From DASQBT01 sp049578545 (GTDB lineage: Bacteria; Pseudomonadota; Gammaproteobacteria; Burkholderiales; Thiobacillaceae): DNA of 64,000 bases. Under the pieces are notes generated by a model. The model did no database searches, was not told where the DNA came from, and was given only the letters and a program-made list of their open reading frames with translations. The DNA lies in assembly GCA_049578545.1 (NCBI GenBank), contig JBAUMF010000012.1, forward strand, positions 27,385 through 91,384. The letters run 5' to 3'. The first letter of the stretch is position 1. Each line of letters opens with the position of its first letter. Shown here one piece after another: positions 25,142 to 34,299 of this stretch. The position numbers and the translations under genes were made by a program.

Positions 25142-26479
25142 CTAGATCAACAACAAATGGACAAGCCCAAGCAGCGCACACGCGCCGATCACTTTCATGA
25201 TGTCAATGCTGTATTTCCACAAGGCGAAAAAACCAGCGATGGCAACCATGACCGGAAACCAGTCGAACGGACCAGCAAATGGCTCGAATGCGGTACCTTT
25301 GGGCCAGAAGGCATGCCAGGCAAAAAACGCTGCCAGATTCAGGATCACGCCGACCACGGCAGCCGTGATACCGGTGAGGGGCGCGGTAAATTTGATGTCT
25401 CCGCGTGTGGCTTCGACCAGCGGCCCGCCCGCCAGAATAAACAGAAAGGAAGGCAGGAAGGTGAAGAACGTTGCCACCGCGGCGCCCGCGAGGCCTGCAG
25501 CCACAGGATTGCCGAGCACTTCCTTGGCCACACCGCCAAGATAGCCCACCCAGGTCACCACCATGATGAGTGGCCCCGGCGTGGTTTCACCCAGAGCCAG
25601 GCCATCCATCATTTGCGGGCCGGTAAGCCAGCCAAAATGTTCAACGCCACCCTGATACACATAAGGCAAGACTGCATACGCGCCGCCGAAGGTGAGGAAG
25701 GCTGCCTTGGTGAAGAACAGCCCCATCGCCGCCAGTGCCTGCTCGCCACGCAAGGCGAACATGGCTGCGAGCCAGATCGAGACGAATACGGCGAGCGTCA
25801 GCGCCAGCCGGGTCCAGGAGAATTTCCCATGGGATGGCGTGAGCGAGTCATCGTCGATGATCGCAGGTCCGTATTCCCTGTTGCTTGGACCATGCCCGCT
25901 GCCGCTCCTGAATTTTTCCGGCGCAAGCTTGCCGCCGATGGCACCGAGCACGCCTGCTGACAGGACAATCCATGGAAAGCCGATGTGGAAGAAGAAGATG
26001 CCGACAAAGGCCAGCGACGCCATGCCCCACAGTACTTCATTCTTCAGAGCACGTGCGCCAATGCGCCAGGCGGCAAACAGCACGACCGCCACTACGGCAG
26101 GTCTGATGCCATAGAAAATGCCCTGCACCGGCGAAACATGCCCCCAGGCCAGATAAACCCATGCCAACAATGACAGCAGAAAGAACGCAGGCAAAAAAAA
26201 CATTATGCCTGCCAGCACTGCGCCACGTGTGCCATGCATCAGCCAGCTGATGTAAATCGCGAGCTGGATCGCTTCCGGCCCCGGCAGCAACATGCAGTAA
26301 TTGAGTGCATGCAGGTAACGATGCTCGGAAATCCAGCGGCGCTTCTCCACCAGTTCCTGATGCATGATGGCAATCTGCCCGGCGGGTCCGCCAAAGCTGA
26401 TGAAGCCGAGTTTGAGCCAGTACTTGCAGGCTTCGCCCAGGGTGACTGGCGCGGGGGCTGTCCGGGATACGGTGTCCAA
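25142..26479 (-). CDS. chrA: Chromate transporter, CHR family (long two-domain form)
   Basis: Inner-membrane protein of 445 residues with two homologous halves, each with a CHR signature: LGFISFGGPAGQIAIMHQEL with LPGPEAIQLAIYI in the first and FLTFGGAYAVLPYVYQGGVE with LGETTPGPLIMV in the second. Members export chromate, probably in exchange with proton or sulfate. The start is TTG with a strong GGAGGA seven bases upstream. It lies 108 bases after cbbR on the same strand and may be co-transcribed with it. Confidence 0.9.
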   Translation of the reverse strand: MDTVSRTAPAPVTLGEACKYWLKLGFISFGGPAGQIAIMHQELVEKRRWISEHRYLHALNYCMLLPGPEAIQLAIYISWLMHGTRGAVLAGIMFFLPAFFLLSLLAWVYLAWGHVSPVQGIFYGIRPAVVAVVLFAAWRIGARALKNEVLWGMASLAFVGIFFFHIGFPWIVLSAGVLGAIGGKLAPEKFRSGSGHGPSNREYGPAIIDDDSLTPSHGKFSWTRLALTLAVFVSIWLAAMFALRGEQALAAMGLFFTKAAFLTFGGAYAVLPYVYQGGVEHFGWLTGPQMMDGLALGETTPGPLIMVVTWVGYLGGVAKEVLGNPVAAGLAGAAVATFFTFLPSFLFILAGGPLVEATRGDIKFTAPLTGITAAVVGVILNLAAFFAWHAFWPKGTAFEPFAGPFDWFPVMVAIAGFFALWKYSIDIMKVIGACALLGLVHLLLI

Positions 26480-26587
26480 AAGAATCCTCCAAACAGATTT
26501 TGGTTATTGAGAGCCAAGCTTGGACGGGACACCGTCTTGGTTAGGCCGGGGGTTGGCACCCCGACGCGAATACATTAGCACTGACAC

Positions 26588-27475
26588 CTATCGCCTGTCG
26601 AGCAAAAACGCCTTGAAGGCCTCCGCCACGGCAGACAATCGCTTGCCCTTGCGATGCACCACATACCAGTGGCGCAAGATCGGAAGACCCGCCACATCCA
26701 GCACCACCAACCGGCGTGCTTCCAGCTCCAGGGAAACTGTATGCAGCGCCACGACGGCGAGTCCCATTCCGGCCTGCACAGACTGCTTGATCGCCTCGTT
26801 GGTGTTCATGGTGAGGCCCGTTTTGAGCGTAACCCCGTAAGCGGAAAAGAACCGTTCAGTCGCGCTTCGCGTTCCCGAACCCTCCTCTCTGACCAGAAAT
26901 GGCTCAGTGGATAATGATTGAATTGGAATGTTCTTCTTCGTAGCCAAAGAGTGATTGGGCGGAGCAATGACAACAAGCGGGTTTTCCATGAAGGATGCCG
27001 CCTCCAGATCATGTCCTTCCGGCGGTTGCCCCATGATTGCCAGATCAATTTCATTGGCCGCCAGTTGGCTAAGCACCTCCTGCCGGTTGGTCACATCCAG
27101 ATGAATGGAAACCTTTGGATGTTCTGCGCGAAATCCGGCCAGCAGGTCGGTGGCCACGGCATTGGCGGTGGAAGCCACCGTGATTTTGAGCTGGCCCTGA
27201 TCAAGTCCCTTGATCTGGGACAAGGCTGTTTCCAGATCCGCCAGCTGGGCCGCGACAGATTGGCTATAGTGGAAAACTTCCCTGCCTGCTTCCGTGAGGA
27301 AAATCCTTTTCCCCATCTGTTCAGTCAGGGGCACTCCGATACTCTCCTCCAGGCCACGAACCTGCATGGAGACGGCAGGCTGGGTCAGATGAAGCTCCCG
27401 GGCCGCCTTTGAATAGGACAGGTTACGCGCGACCGCTTCAAAAATAGTTAACTGACGGAGTGTTAAATGCAGCAT
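26588..27475 (-). CDS. cbbR: LysR-family regulator of carbon fixation, CbbR
   Basis: A 295-residue LysR-type regulator: N-terminal winged helix (LTLRQLTIFEAVARNLSYSK, LHLTQPAVSMQVRGLEESIG) and a periplasmic-binding-protein-like effector domain (ITVASTANAVATDLLAGF, then AGMGLAVVALHTV). It is transcribed divergently from cbbL with about 147 bases between the starts, the standard arrangement for the activator of Calvin-cycle operons, which responds to metabolites such as RuBP or NADPH in other species. Confidence 0.92.
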   Translation of the reverse strand: MLHLTLRQLTIFEAVARNLSYSKAARELHLTQPAVSMQVRGLEESIGVPLTEQMGKRIFLTEAGREVFHYSQSVAAQLADLETALSQIKGLDQGQLKITVASTANAVATDLLAGFRAEHPKVSIHLDVTNRQEVLSQLAANEIDLAIMGQPPEGHDLEAASFMENPLVVIAPPNHSLATKKNIPIQSLSTEPFLVREEGSGTRSATERFFSAYGVTLKTGLTMNTNEAIKQSVQAGMGLAVVALHTVSLELEARRLVVLDVAGLPILRHWYVVHRKGKRLSAVAEAFKAFLLDRR

Positions 27476-27489
27476 GGAAGAATTAAAGC

Positions 27490-27505
27490 ATAAGTTTTAC
27501 CTTAT
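27490..27505 (+). promoter_or_regulatory. Candidate CbbR binding site in the cbbR-cbbL intergenic region
   Basis: ATAAG, six bases, CTTAT is a perfect dyad containing the LysR-type T-N11-A pattern. It lies in an AT-rich region just before the cbbR start and over 100 bases before cbbL. A TTGACT element at 27523 is a possible -35 for cbbL, but no good -10 follows at the normal spacing, as expected for an activator-dependent promoter. Confidence 0.5.
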
Positions 27506-27622
27506 ATAAATAATCAAAATGTTTGACTGTTGTTTATGTTTAACTGTGTTTAGACTAGCGTCCACTATCTGAAGCAATAGGTGCTTTTCGATGGCTCGAC
27601 CTCTTCAATCAAGGAGACTGCA

Positions 27623-29044
27623 ATGGCTGTAAAAACCTACAACGCTGGCGTCAAAGAATATCGCCAGACCTACTGGACCCCGGATTACACTCCGCTGGAC
27701 ACCGACCTGCTGGCTTGCTTCAAGATTACCCCCCAGCCAGGCGTGCCTCGCGAAGAAGTCGCTGCCGCCGTGGCCGCTGAATCGTCAACCGGTACCTGGA
27801 CCACGGTGTGGACCGACCTGCTGACCGACCTGGACTACTACAAGGGTCGTGCCTACAAGATCGAGGACGTGCCTGGCGACGACACCTGCTTCTACGCCTT
27901 TGTGGCTTACCCCATCGACCTGTTCGAAGAGGGCTCCGTGGTCAACGTGCTGACCTCGCTGGTCGGCAACGTGTTCGGCTTCAAGGCCCTGCGCGCGCTG
28001 CGCCTGGAAGACGTGCGCTTTCCCATCGCCTACGTCAAGACCTGCGGCGGCCCGCCCGCCGGCATCCAGGTTGAACGCGACCGTTTGAACAAATATGGCC
28101 GCGCCTTGCTGGGTTGTACCATCAAGCCGAAACTGGGCCTGTCTGCGAAAAACTACGGCCGAGCCGTGTACGAGTGCCTGCGTGGTGGTCTGGATCTGAC
28201 CAAGGACGACGAGAACGTCAACAGCCAGCCCTTCATGCGTTGGCGCAACCGTTTCGAGTTCGTCATGGAGGCCGTCCACAAGGCCGAACGTGAAACCGGC
28301 GAACGCAAGGGCCACTACCTGAATGTCACCGCTCCGACTCCGGAAGAAATGTACAAACGTGCCGAGTTCGCCAAGGAACTGGACGCCCCGATCATCATGC
28401 ACGACTACCTGACCGGCGGCCTGACCGCCAACACCGGCCTGGCCAACTGGTGCCGCAACAACGGCATACTGTTGCACATCCACCGCGCCATGCATGCCGT
28501 GCTCGACCGCAACCCGCACCACGGTATCCATTTCCGCGTGCTGACCAAGGTGTTGAGGCTCAGCGGTGGTGACCACCTGCACTCGGGTACCGTCGTAGGC
28601 AAGCTCGAAGGCGACCGCGAGGCCACCCTGGGCTGGATCGACACCATGCGTGACAAGTTCATCAAGGAAGATCGCTCACGTGGCCTGTTCTTCGACCAGG
28701 ACTGGGGCTCCATGCCTGGTGTGTTCCCGGTAGCTTCCGGTGGGATTCACGTGTGGCACATGCCTGCACTCGTTTCCATTTTCGGCGACGATGCCTGCCT
28801 GCAGTTTGGCGGCGGTACATTGGGACACCCGTGGGGCAACGCTGCTGGCGCCGCAGCAAACCGCGTCGCACTGGAAGCCTGCGTGGAAGCTCGCAACCAG
28901 GGCATCGAGATCGAAAAGGCCGGCAAGGAGATCCTGACCAAGGCTGCTGCTCACAGCCCCGAATTGAAGATCGCCATGGAAACCTGGAAAGAGATCAAGT
29001 TCGAGTTCGACACCGTGGACAAACTGGACGTTGCCCACAAGTAA
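27623..29044 (+). CDS. cbbL: RuBisCO large subunit, form IA
   Basis: Carboxylates ribulose-1,5-bisphosphate. The 473-residue protein starts MAVKTYNAGVKEYRQTYW and has catalytic TIKPKLGL (Lys about 168), GGLDLTKDDEN with the carbamylated Lys near 194, and HIHRAMHAVLDR with HGIHFRVL. The ATG has AAGGAG upstream. Sequence and the linked cbbQ-cbbO point to the form IAq subgroup, not the carboxysomal form IAc, and no carboxysome shell genes are nearby. Confidence 0.98.
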   Translation: MAVKTYNAGVKEYRQTYWTPDYTPLDTDLLACFKITPQPGVPREEVAAAVAAESSTGTWTTVWTDLLTDLDYYKGRAYKIEDVPGDDTCFYAFVAYPIDLFEEGSVVNVLTSLVGNVFGFKALRALRLEDVRFPIAYVKTCGGPPAGIQVERDRLNKYGRALLGCTIKPKLGLSAKNYGRAVYECLRGGLDLTKDDENVNSQPFMRWRNRFEFVMEAVHKAERETGERKGHYLNVTAPTPEEMYKRAEFAKELDAPIIMHDYLTGGLTANTGLANWCRNNGILLHIHRAMHAVLDRNPHHGIHFRVLTKVLRLSGGDHLHSGTVVGKLEGDREATLGWIDTMRDKFIKEDRSRGLFFDQDWGSMPGVFPVASGGIHVWHMPALVSIFGDDACLQFGGGTLGHPWGNAAGAAANRVALEACVEARNQGIEIEKAGKEILTKAAAHSPELKIAMETWKEIKFEFDTVDKLDVAHK

Positions 29045-29110
29045 AAACTGTCAGCCGCGAAGTTTCACAGGATCTGATTCTTCGCGGAAAGCAAACCGAA
29101 AGGAAATCAA

Positions 29111-29467
29111 ATGTCTGAAGTAATGGATTACAAAAGCCGCCTGAGCGATCCCGCCAGCCGCAAATTCGAGACCTTCTCCTACCTGCCCGCCATGACCAAG
29201 GAGCAGATCAAGAAGCAGGTTGAGTTTCTGGTCAAGAAGGGCTGGAACCCGGCCATCGAGCATACCGAGCCCGAGCACCTGATGGACTCCTACTGGTACA
29301 TGTGGAAGCTGCCGATGTTCGGTGAAACCGATGTGGACCGCGTGCTGGCTGAAGCTGAAGCCTGCCACAAGGCCAACCCGCACAATCACGTTCGACTGAT
29401 CGGCTACAACAACTTCAACCAGTCGCAGGGCACGTCGATGGTGATTTACCGCGGCAAGACGGTTTAA
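29111..29467 (+). CDS. cbbS: RuBisCO small subunit, form I
   Basis: A 118-residue small subunit of the L8S8 enzyme with FETFSYLPAMTKEQIKKQVE, WNPAIEHTEPEHLMDSYW, WKLPMFGETDVDRVLAEAEA and HVRLIGYNNFNQSQG. It follows cbbL by 66 bases and has AAAGGAAAT before the ATG. A terminator-like hairpin follows it. Confidence 0.98.
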   Translation: MSEVMDYKSRLSDPASRKFETFSYLPAMTKEQIKKQVEFLVKKGWNPAIEHTEPEHLMDSYWYMWKLPMFGETDVDRVLAEAEACHKANPHNHVRLIGYNNFNQSQGTSMVIYRGKTV

Positions 29468-29493
29468 GTCGCGCGGCGGCTAGAAGTCCCCAG

Positions 29494-29527
29494 CCCCCGT
29501 TGCGCGGCAAGCGTGGCGGGGGTTTTT
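29494..29527 (+). terminator. Hairpin between cbbS and cbbQ (likely partial terminator)
   Basis: CCCCC and GGGGG enclose an inner TTGC-GCG-GCAA hairpin and are followed by five T residues. It would let most transcripts end after cbbS while some read through into cbbQ-cbbO, giving more enzyme subunits than activase. Confidence 0.75.
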
Positions 29528-29608
29528 GTTTGTCCATGAATGGTGCGCCTGTTGCGATCCGGCACGCCATCCATGGATAAATAAGCATCTTTTCCTAGAG
29601 GAGCTTTC

Positions 29609-30412
29609 ATGAGCAACATCGTCGATCAATACCGCATCACCCAGGAACCCTACTATCGGGCCGTCGCCGATGAAGTCGAACTGTACGAGGCGGCCTACTC
29701 GGTGCGCATGCCGATGATGCTGAAAGGCCCGACCGGCTGCGGCAAGACTCGTTTTGTCGAGTACATGGCCTACAAGCTGGGCAAGCCGCTGATCACCGTG
29801 GCGTGCAATGAGGATATGACGGCTTCCGATCTGGTTGGCCGCTTTCTGCTGTCAGCGCAAGGCACCGAATGGCAGGACGGGCCGCTCGCCATTGCCGCCC
29901 GCTATGGCGCGATCTGTTATCTGGATGAGGTGGTTGAAGCGCGCCAGGACACCACGGTGGTCATCCATCCGCTGACCGACAACCGTCGCGTACTGCCGCT
30001 GGAAAAGAAGGGCGAACTGGTCCATGCCCACCCCGATTTTCAGATTGTGATTTCCTACAACCCCGGCTATCAGTCGCTCATGAAGGACCTCAAGCAATCC
30101 ACCAAGCAGCGTTTTGGCGCCCTGGATTTCACCTACCCCGACCATGACATTGAAACCGAAATCGTTACGCACGAATCTGGGGTGGCTGCCGACATTGCCG
30201 GCAAGCTGGTTTCGATTGCCGAGCGTTCGCGCAACCTCAAAGGCCACGGCCTGGATGAAGGTCTCTCCACCCGCATGCTGATTTACGCCGGTTCACTCAT
30301 TGCCAAAGGCGTGAATCCCCATGCCGCCTGCCGCGTCGCGCTGGTACGGCCCATTACCGACGACCCCGACATGCGTGACGCGCTGGATGCAGCCGTTACC
30401 ACCTTCTTCTGA
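29609..30412 (+). CDS. cbbQ: RuBisCO activase AAA+ subunit CbbQ
   Basis: A 267-residue MoxR-family AAA+ ATPase. Walker A GPTGCGKT is at about residues 40-47, Walker B is ICYLDEV, and STKQRFGALDF follows the sensor region. With CbbO it forms the Q2O-type motor that removes inhibitory sugar phosphates from form I RuBisCO. It has AGAGGAG upstream of the ATG; cbbO follows after 24 bases. Confidence 0.95.
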   Translation: MSNIVDQYRITQEPYYRAVADEVELYEAAYSVRMPMMLKGPTGCGKTRFVEYMAYKLGKPLITVACNEDMTASDLVGRFLLSAQGTEWQDGPLAIAARYGAICYLDEVVEARQDTTVVIHPLTDNRRVLPLEKKGELVHAHPDFQIVISYNPGYQSLMKDLKQSTKQRFGALDFTYPDHDIETEIVTHESGVAADIAGKLVSIAERSRNLKGHGLDEGLSTRMLIYAGSLIAKGVNPHAACRVALVRPITDDPDMRDALDAAVTTFF

Positions 30413-30436
30413 TTCGACTCTAGAATTGGAGCAATC

Positions 30437-32779
30437 ATGTCGGTCAATCTAGGCGACTATTCAGAACTGCTGGATGAGCTTTCCAAGCACAGTCAGGAAG
30501 TGTTGCATGCCAGTTGGCACGACGCGACCAAGGTGTTTTCGCCCCGCGGCCTGGATACCTACCTGAAAGGCGCGGCGGCGATTCGCGGGCTGGGACGCGG
30601 CGACTCTCTGGTAGAGGCCTGGATAGAGAATGCACCGCAGGTGGCCAAGGAGGTAGGCGAGGATGTGATTGGTGAACTTATCACTGCCTCGCTCTCGCTG
30701 GCTTCGAGAACGTCTGGCTCAGTGATCGAATTATTGCTTGGCACTGCGCCGACCGCTGCCAATCGACTGGGCGATGCTTCCCTGTTCATCAATTACCTGC
30801 AGTTCATCAATACCCTGATCGCCCAGGCGCCGCGTGGCGTGCGCCCGATGCTGGACAAGCTGGAGGTGCTGTTCCAGCATTTGACCCTAGGTGGTCTGCG
30901 CCGCTGGGCGCTGTGGGGTGCACACGCTCATCGCACCAATTACGAAGAGCAGATCAAGTATTTCAGCCTCGAATCCAAAGAATCATTGGCGATGCTGCAA
31001 AAGGAGCGCAAGGGCACGTTGCTGGTCGACGTGCAGCGCCGCATCAATATGTATTTGCGTGCCCTGTGGGCACGTGACTTTTTCATGCGCCCCACTTCTG
31101 GCGACTTCGAGTCGCGTGAAGGTTACAAGCCCTACATCGAAGACTATCTCCTCCATGTGCCGGATGCGTTCGATGATTTCGCCCCGGAAGGCCATGAACC
31201 CGTATCGGGTCTTGAGCTTTATCGCGCCACTGCCGCACACTGTGCTGCGCACGTGGTCGAAACAAGGCAGCCGATTTCTGCCGAGTCACTGAATCCGATG
31301 CAGATGGCCGTGATCAGCGTGATCGAAGACGCGCGAGTGGAAGCGCTTTCCATTCGCCGCTTTCCGGGTCTGAAGCAGCTCTGGAGCAAGCTGCACACGG
31401 CCACGCCGGACATGACCGCAAGCGTCGGCGATTACCTCAATCGACTGGCCCGTGCACTGCTGGATGACAGCTATCAGGATGATGACGCCTGGATCGTCGA
31501 AGGCCGCACTTTGTTCGCAGCCGCACACTACAAACTCGACAACAATCACATCTCATGGGAAATCGGCGTGCAACTGGCGCACAGCCTGACGCAGAAACGC
31601 ATCCCTTTCAATGCGCGCACGGACCTGCTCAGCGCGCCCTACCGCGACGACAACCGCTACTTCTGGGAATTCGAGGAATTCGATTTCAACAAGGCCGCCA
31701 GCGCCGGTTATGAGTCCGTCAAACAGGTTCGCAAGAATGTGAACGTGATGGAAATGGCCAACGAAATCGAAGTCGAGGGCGCGGGCGACGATGCCGAGGA
31801 GATCTGGGTGCTTTGCACCGAGCTCTTTCCGTATGAGGACATGGGCAAGAGTTTTAACGAGATGGAAGGCAAGGAGCCGGTATCCGACCCGTTCCACTAT
31901 TCAGAGTGGGATTACCAGATCCAGCTGGAACGTCCGGCCTGGGCCACCGTACTTGAAAAACGCGCGAAGGCGGGCGACCTGGACGTGATTGACGAAATTA
32001 CCGCCAAGTACAAGCGTGAAATTCATCGCATGAAATTCCTGCTCGACGCCATGCAGCCGCAAGGCGTGCAACGCATCCGCAAGCTGGAAGACGGCGATGA
32101 GATCGACATCAACGCGGCGATTGCCAGCTTCATCGACATCCGCCTCGGCAACCAGCCCGACCCACGCATCATGATGCGCAGCGTGCGCAAGACGCGCGAC
32201 TTTTCCATTCTGGTGTTGCTCGATTTGTCGGAATCAACCAACGAGACGGTTCAGGACCAGGAATATTCGGTGCTGGAGCTGACCCGTCAGGCTTGCGTGT
32301 TGCTTGCCGATGCCATCAACAAGGTCGGCGATCCGTTTGCCATTCACGGCTTCTGCTCCGACGGGCGCCATGATGTTGAATATTACCGCTTCAAGGATTT
32401 CGACCAGCACTGGGACGAAACGCCAAAAGCCAAGCTAGCCGGCATGACCGGGCAGCTGTCCACGCGCATGGGCGCGGCGATTCGCCACGCTGGCCATCAT
32501 CTTAAGCTGCAGCGATCGGCCAAGAAACTGCTTATTGTCATCACCGATGGCGAGCCCGCAGACATTGACGTGCGCGACCCACAATATCTGCGCTACGACA
32601 CCAAGAAAGCGGTGGAAGAAGTCGCAAAATGTGGTGTGACGACCTATTGCATGAGCCTCGATCCACGTGCGGACAGCTATGTGTCGCGCATCTTCGGGCA
32701 GAAGAACTACATGGTCGTGGATCACGTGCAGCGGCTGCCGGAGAAACTGCCAATGCTGTATGCCGGTTTAACCCGTTAA
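30437..32779 (+). CDS. cbbO: RuBisCO activase adaptor CbbO (von Willebrand factor A domain)
   Basis: A 780-residue cytoplasmic adaptor. A long helical N-terminal region is followed by a C-terminal vWA domain (about residues 585-780) with the MIDAS motif in VLLDLSESTNETV, LLIVITDGEPADIDVRDP and VTTYCMSLDP. It bridges the CbbQ hexamer and RuBisCO. A second, truncated copy of its last ~78 codons lies at about 42.0-42.2 kb. A degraded small gene begins 10 bases after its stop. Confidence 0.95.
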   Translation: MSVNLGDYSELLDELSKHSQEVLHASWHDATKVFSPRGLDTYLKGAAAIRGLGRGDSLVEAWIENAPQVAKEVGEDVIGELITASLSLASRTSGSVIELLLGTAPTAANRLGDASLFINYLQFINTLIAQAPRGVRPMLDKLEVLFQHLTLGGLRRWALWGAHAHRTNYEEQIKYFSLESKESLAMLQKERKGTLLVDVQRRINMYLRALWARDFFMRPTSGDFESREGYKPYIEDYLLHVPDAFDDFAPEGHEPVSGLELYRATAAHCAAHVVETRQPISAESLNPMQMAVISVIEDARVEALSIRRFPGLKQLWSKLHTATPDMTASVGDYLNRLARALLDDSYQDDDAWIVEGRTLFAAAHYKLDNNHISWEIGVQLAHSLTQKRIPFNARTDLLSAPYRDDNRYFWEFEEFDFNKAASAGYESVKQVRKNVNVMEMANEIEVEGAGDDAEEIWVLCTELFPYEDMGKSFNEMEGKEPVSDPFHYSEWDYQIQLERPAWATVLEKRAKAGDLDVIDEITAKYKREIHRMKFLLDAMQPQGVQRIRKLEDGDEIDINAAIASFIDIRLGNQPDPRIMMRSVRKTRDFSILVLLDLSESTNETVQDQEYSVLELTRQACVLLADAINKVGDPFAIHGFCSDGRHDVEYYRFKDFDQHWDETPKAKLAGMTGQLSTRMGAAIRHAGHHLKLQRSAKKLLIVITDGEPADIDVRDPQYLRYDTKKAVEEVAKCGVTTYCMSLDPRADSYVSRIFGQKNYMVVDHVQRLPEKLPMLYAGLTR

Positions 32780-32788
32780 GATATTAAC

Positions 32789-33081
32789 GTGAAAAACACC
32801 TGAGTTGGATTGCGCAACGACCATCATCGCATCACCTGGCTCGGCCGCATTGTGCTGGACGGGCGGGTCTTAGGCTTCATCCCCGAGTCAGCTGCGGCGG
32901 ATGGGAGTTAGGCCGAATGCAGACGCTGATGGACAAGATCAGCACGGAATGGGACAAATGCGCCGAGCTGCCCAGCCGCCCGCTGCCAGCGTTGCAGCAG
33001 CGGCACAGTGAGATCGATGCCAAGGCGATGGCGCAAGCTTGGACAAAGGGCTGGAATCCCGAACTCGGTGGCGAGGAATGA
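32789..33081 (+). pseudogene. Degraded paralogue of the 98-residue gene at 43325
   Basis: Reading from a GTG gives VKNT-stop-VGLRNDHHRITWLGR, which lines up residue by residue with the intact paralogue MKQEYVGFHNDKHGITQLGR. The fifth codon is TGA, and a single-base deletion near 32905 moves the rest (MQTLMDKISTEWDK, then AWTKGWNPELGGEE) into another frame. It therefore cannot make the full protein. It lies directly behind cbbO. The remaining bases to 33204 hold no gene. Confidence 0.85.
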
Positions 33082-33204
33082 ACCGATAGGACCTGCGCTT
33101 CCCGCGGGTCGCCAACAGGAGGTTGATTCCAGCAAGACAGGACGTTTTCTTTTCAATTTGAGCCGACAGAAGTAGTGCGCTAAACCTTCTGCAGGAGATT
33201 GAAG

Positions 33205-34299
33205 ATGTTCGGGTTTGTTCTCGGCTTGGCGGCCTTGATTGTAGGTGCTGAACTGCTGGTCAGGGGCGCTTCAAAGCTCGCCCTTTCCTTCGGCATCTCG
33301 GCCCTGGTCGTGGGACTCACGGTGGTGGCATTTGGCACCAGCGCGCCGGAAATGGCGGTGTCGGTGCAATCGGCCTGGTCGGGCCGGATGGACATCGCCC
33401 TGGGCAACGTGGTGGGCAGCAACATCTTCAACGTGCTGGTCATCCTCGGCCTTTCCGCCCTCATTACGCCGCTGGTGGTGCACCAGCAAGTCATTCGCCA
33501 AGAGGTGCCGATCATGATCGGCGTCTCCCTGCTACTGTGGGCCCTGGCCGCGGACGGTGGCATCAGCCGCTGGGAGGGGATACTGCTGGCCGGGCTGGTG
33601 GCGGGGTACACGATCCTGCTCGTTCGCCAGAGCCGACGGGAAACAGCTGCTATCGAGGCTGAGGCAAAGGCCGAGTACGAAGCGGCCTTCGACGGCACCC
33701 CCAGGGGCTGGGATGCCCATTGGGGGGTGCAGGTCCTGCTCATCCTGGCCGGCCTGGCCCTGCTGGTGGCGGGTGCCCAGTGGCTGGTGGAGGCGGCGGT
33801 GGGCTTCGCCCGGCAACTGGGTGTGAGCGAGTTGATCATCGGCCTCACCATCGTCGCCGCCGGCACATCCCTGCCCGAGGTGGCCACCTCGGTCATGGCC
33901 GCCATCCGGGGCGAGCGGGACATCGCCGTGGGCAACGTGGTGGGCAGCAACATCTTCAACATCGTGGCCGTGCTGGGCCTCTCCGCCAGCGTGGCCCCCG
34001 CCGACCTGGCGGTGGCGCCCTCCATGCTGGCCTTCGACATTCCGGTAATGGTGGCGGTGGCCGTGGCCTGCCTGCCGGTGTTTTTCACCGAAGGCAGGGT
34101 GGCCCGCTGGGAAGGCGCCCTGTTTCTGGGACTGTACGCAGCCTATGCCCTGTATCTGATTCTGGATGCCAGCGAGCACGACGCCCTGCACCGCTACAGT
34201 GCGGTGATGGGTGGCTTTGTGCTGCCCCTCGTGGCCGCGACCCTGATGGCGCTGGCCTGGCGCCACTGGCGTTTGAGCCGCAATGGCGGCGGCACATGA
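33205..34299 (+). CDS. Calcium/sodium antiporter (CaCA family, YrbG-like)
   Basis: Inner-membrane cation/Ca2+ exchanger of 364 residues with the two inverted alpha repeats: ALVVGLTVVAFGTSAPEMAV with ALGNVVGSNIFNVL, and ELIIGLTIVAAGTSLPEVAT with AVGNVVGSNIFNI. Ten to eleven helices and a cytoplasmic loop rich in Glu/Arg near residue 150. The ATG has AGGAGA upstream; an in-frame TTG lies six bases before. Its stop overlaps the start of mrpA, so it is part of the Mrp transcript. GC content from here to 39.7 kb is visibly higher than in the flanks. Confidence 0.9.
   Translation: MFGFVLGLAALIVGAELLVRGASKLALSFGISALVVGLTVVAFGTSAPEMAVSVQSAWSGRMDIALGNVVGSNIFNVLVILGLSALITPLVVHQQVIRQEVPIMIGVSLLLWALAADGGISRWEGILLAGLVAGYTILLVRQSRRETAAIEAEAKAEYEAAFDGTPRGWDAHWGVQVLLILAGLALLVAGAQWLVEAAVGFARQLGVSELIIGLTIVAAGTSLPEVATSVMAAIRGERDIAVGNVVGSNIFNIVAVLGLSASVAPADLAVAPSMLAFDIPVMVAVAVACLPVFFTEGRVARWEGALFLGLYAAYALYLILDASEHDALHRYSAVMGGFVLPLVAATLMALAWRHWRLSRNGGGT

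Noticed and set aside
26530..26570. CGGGG...CCCCG hairpin between chrA and cbbR
   Set aside because: No T-run on the minus strand, so it is not a terminator for cbbR; possibly just GC-rich sequence.
33720..34295. Open frame extending left of mrpA
   Set aside because: It overlaps the antiporter gene in another frame, is extremely Gly/Arg-rich, and the ATGA overlap gives a natural mrpA start.
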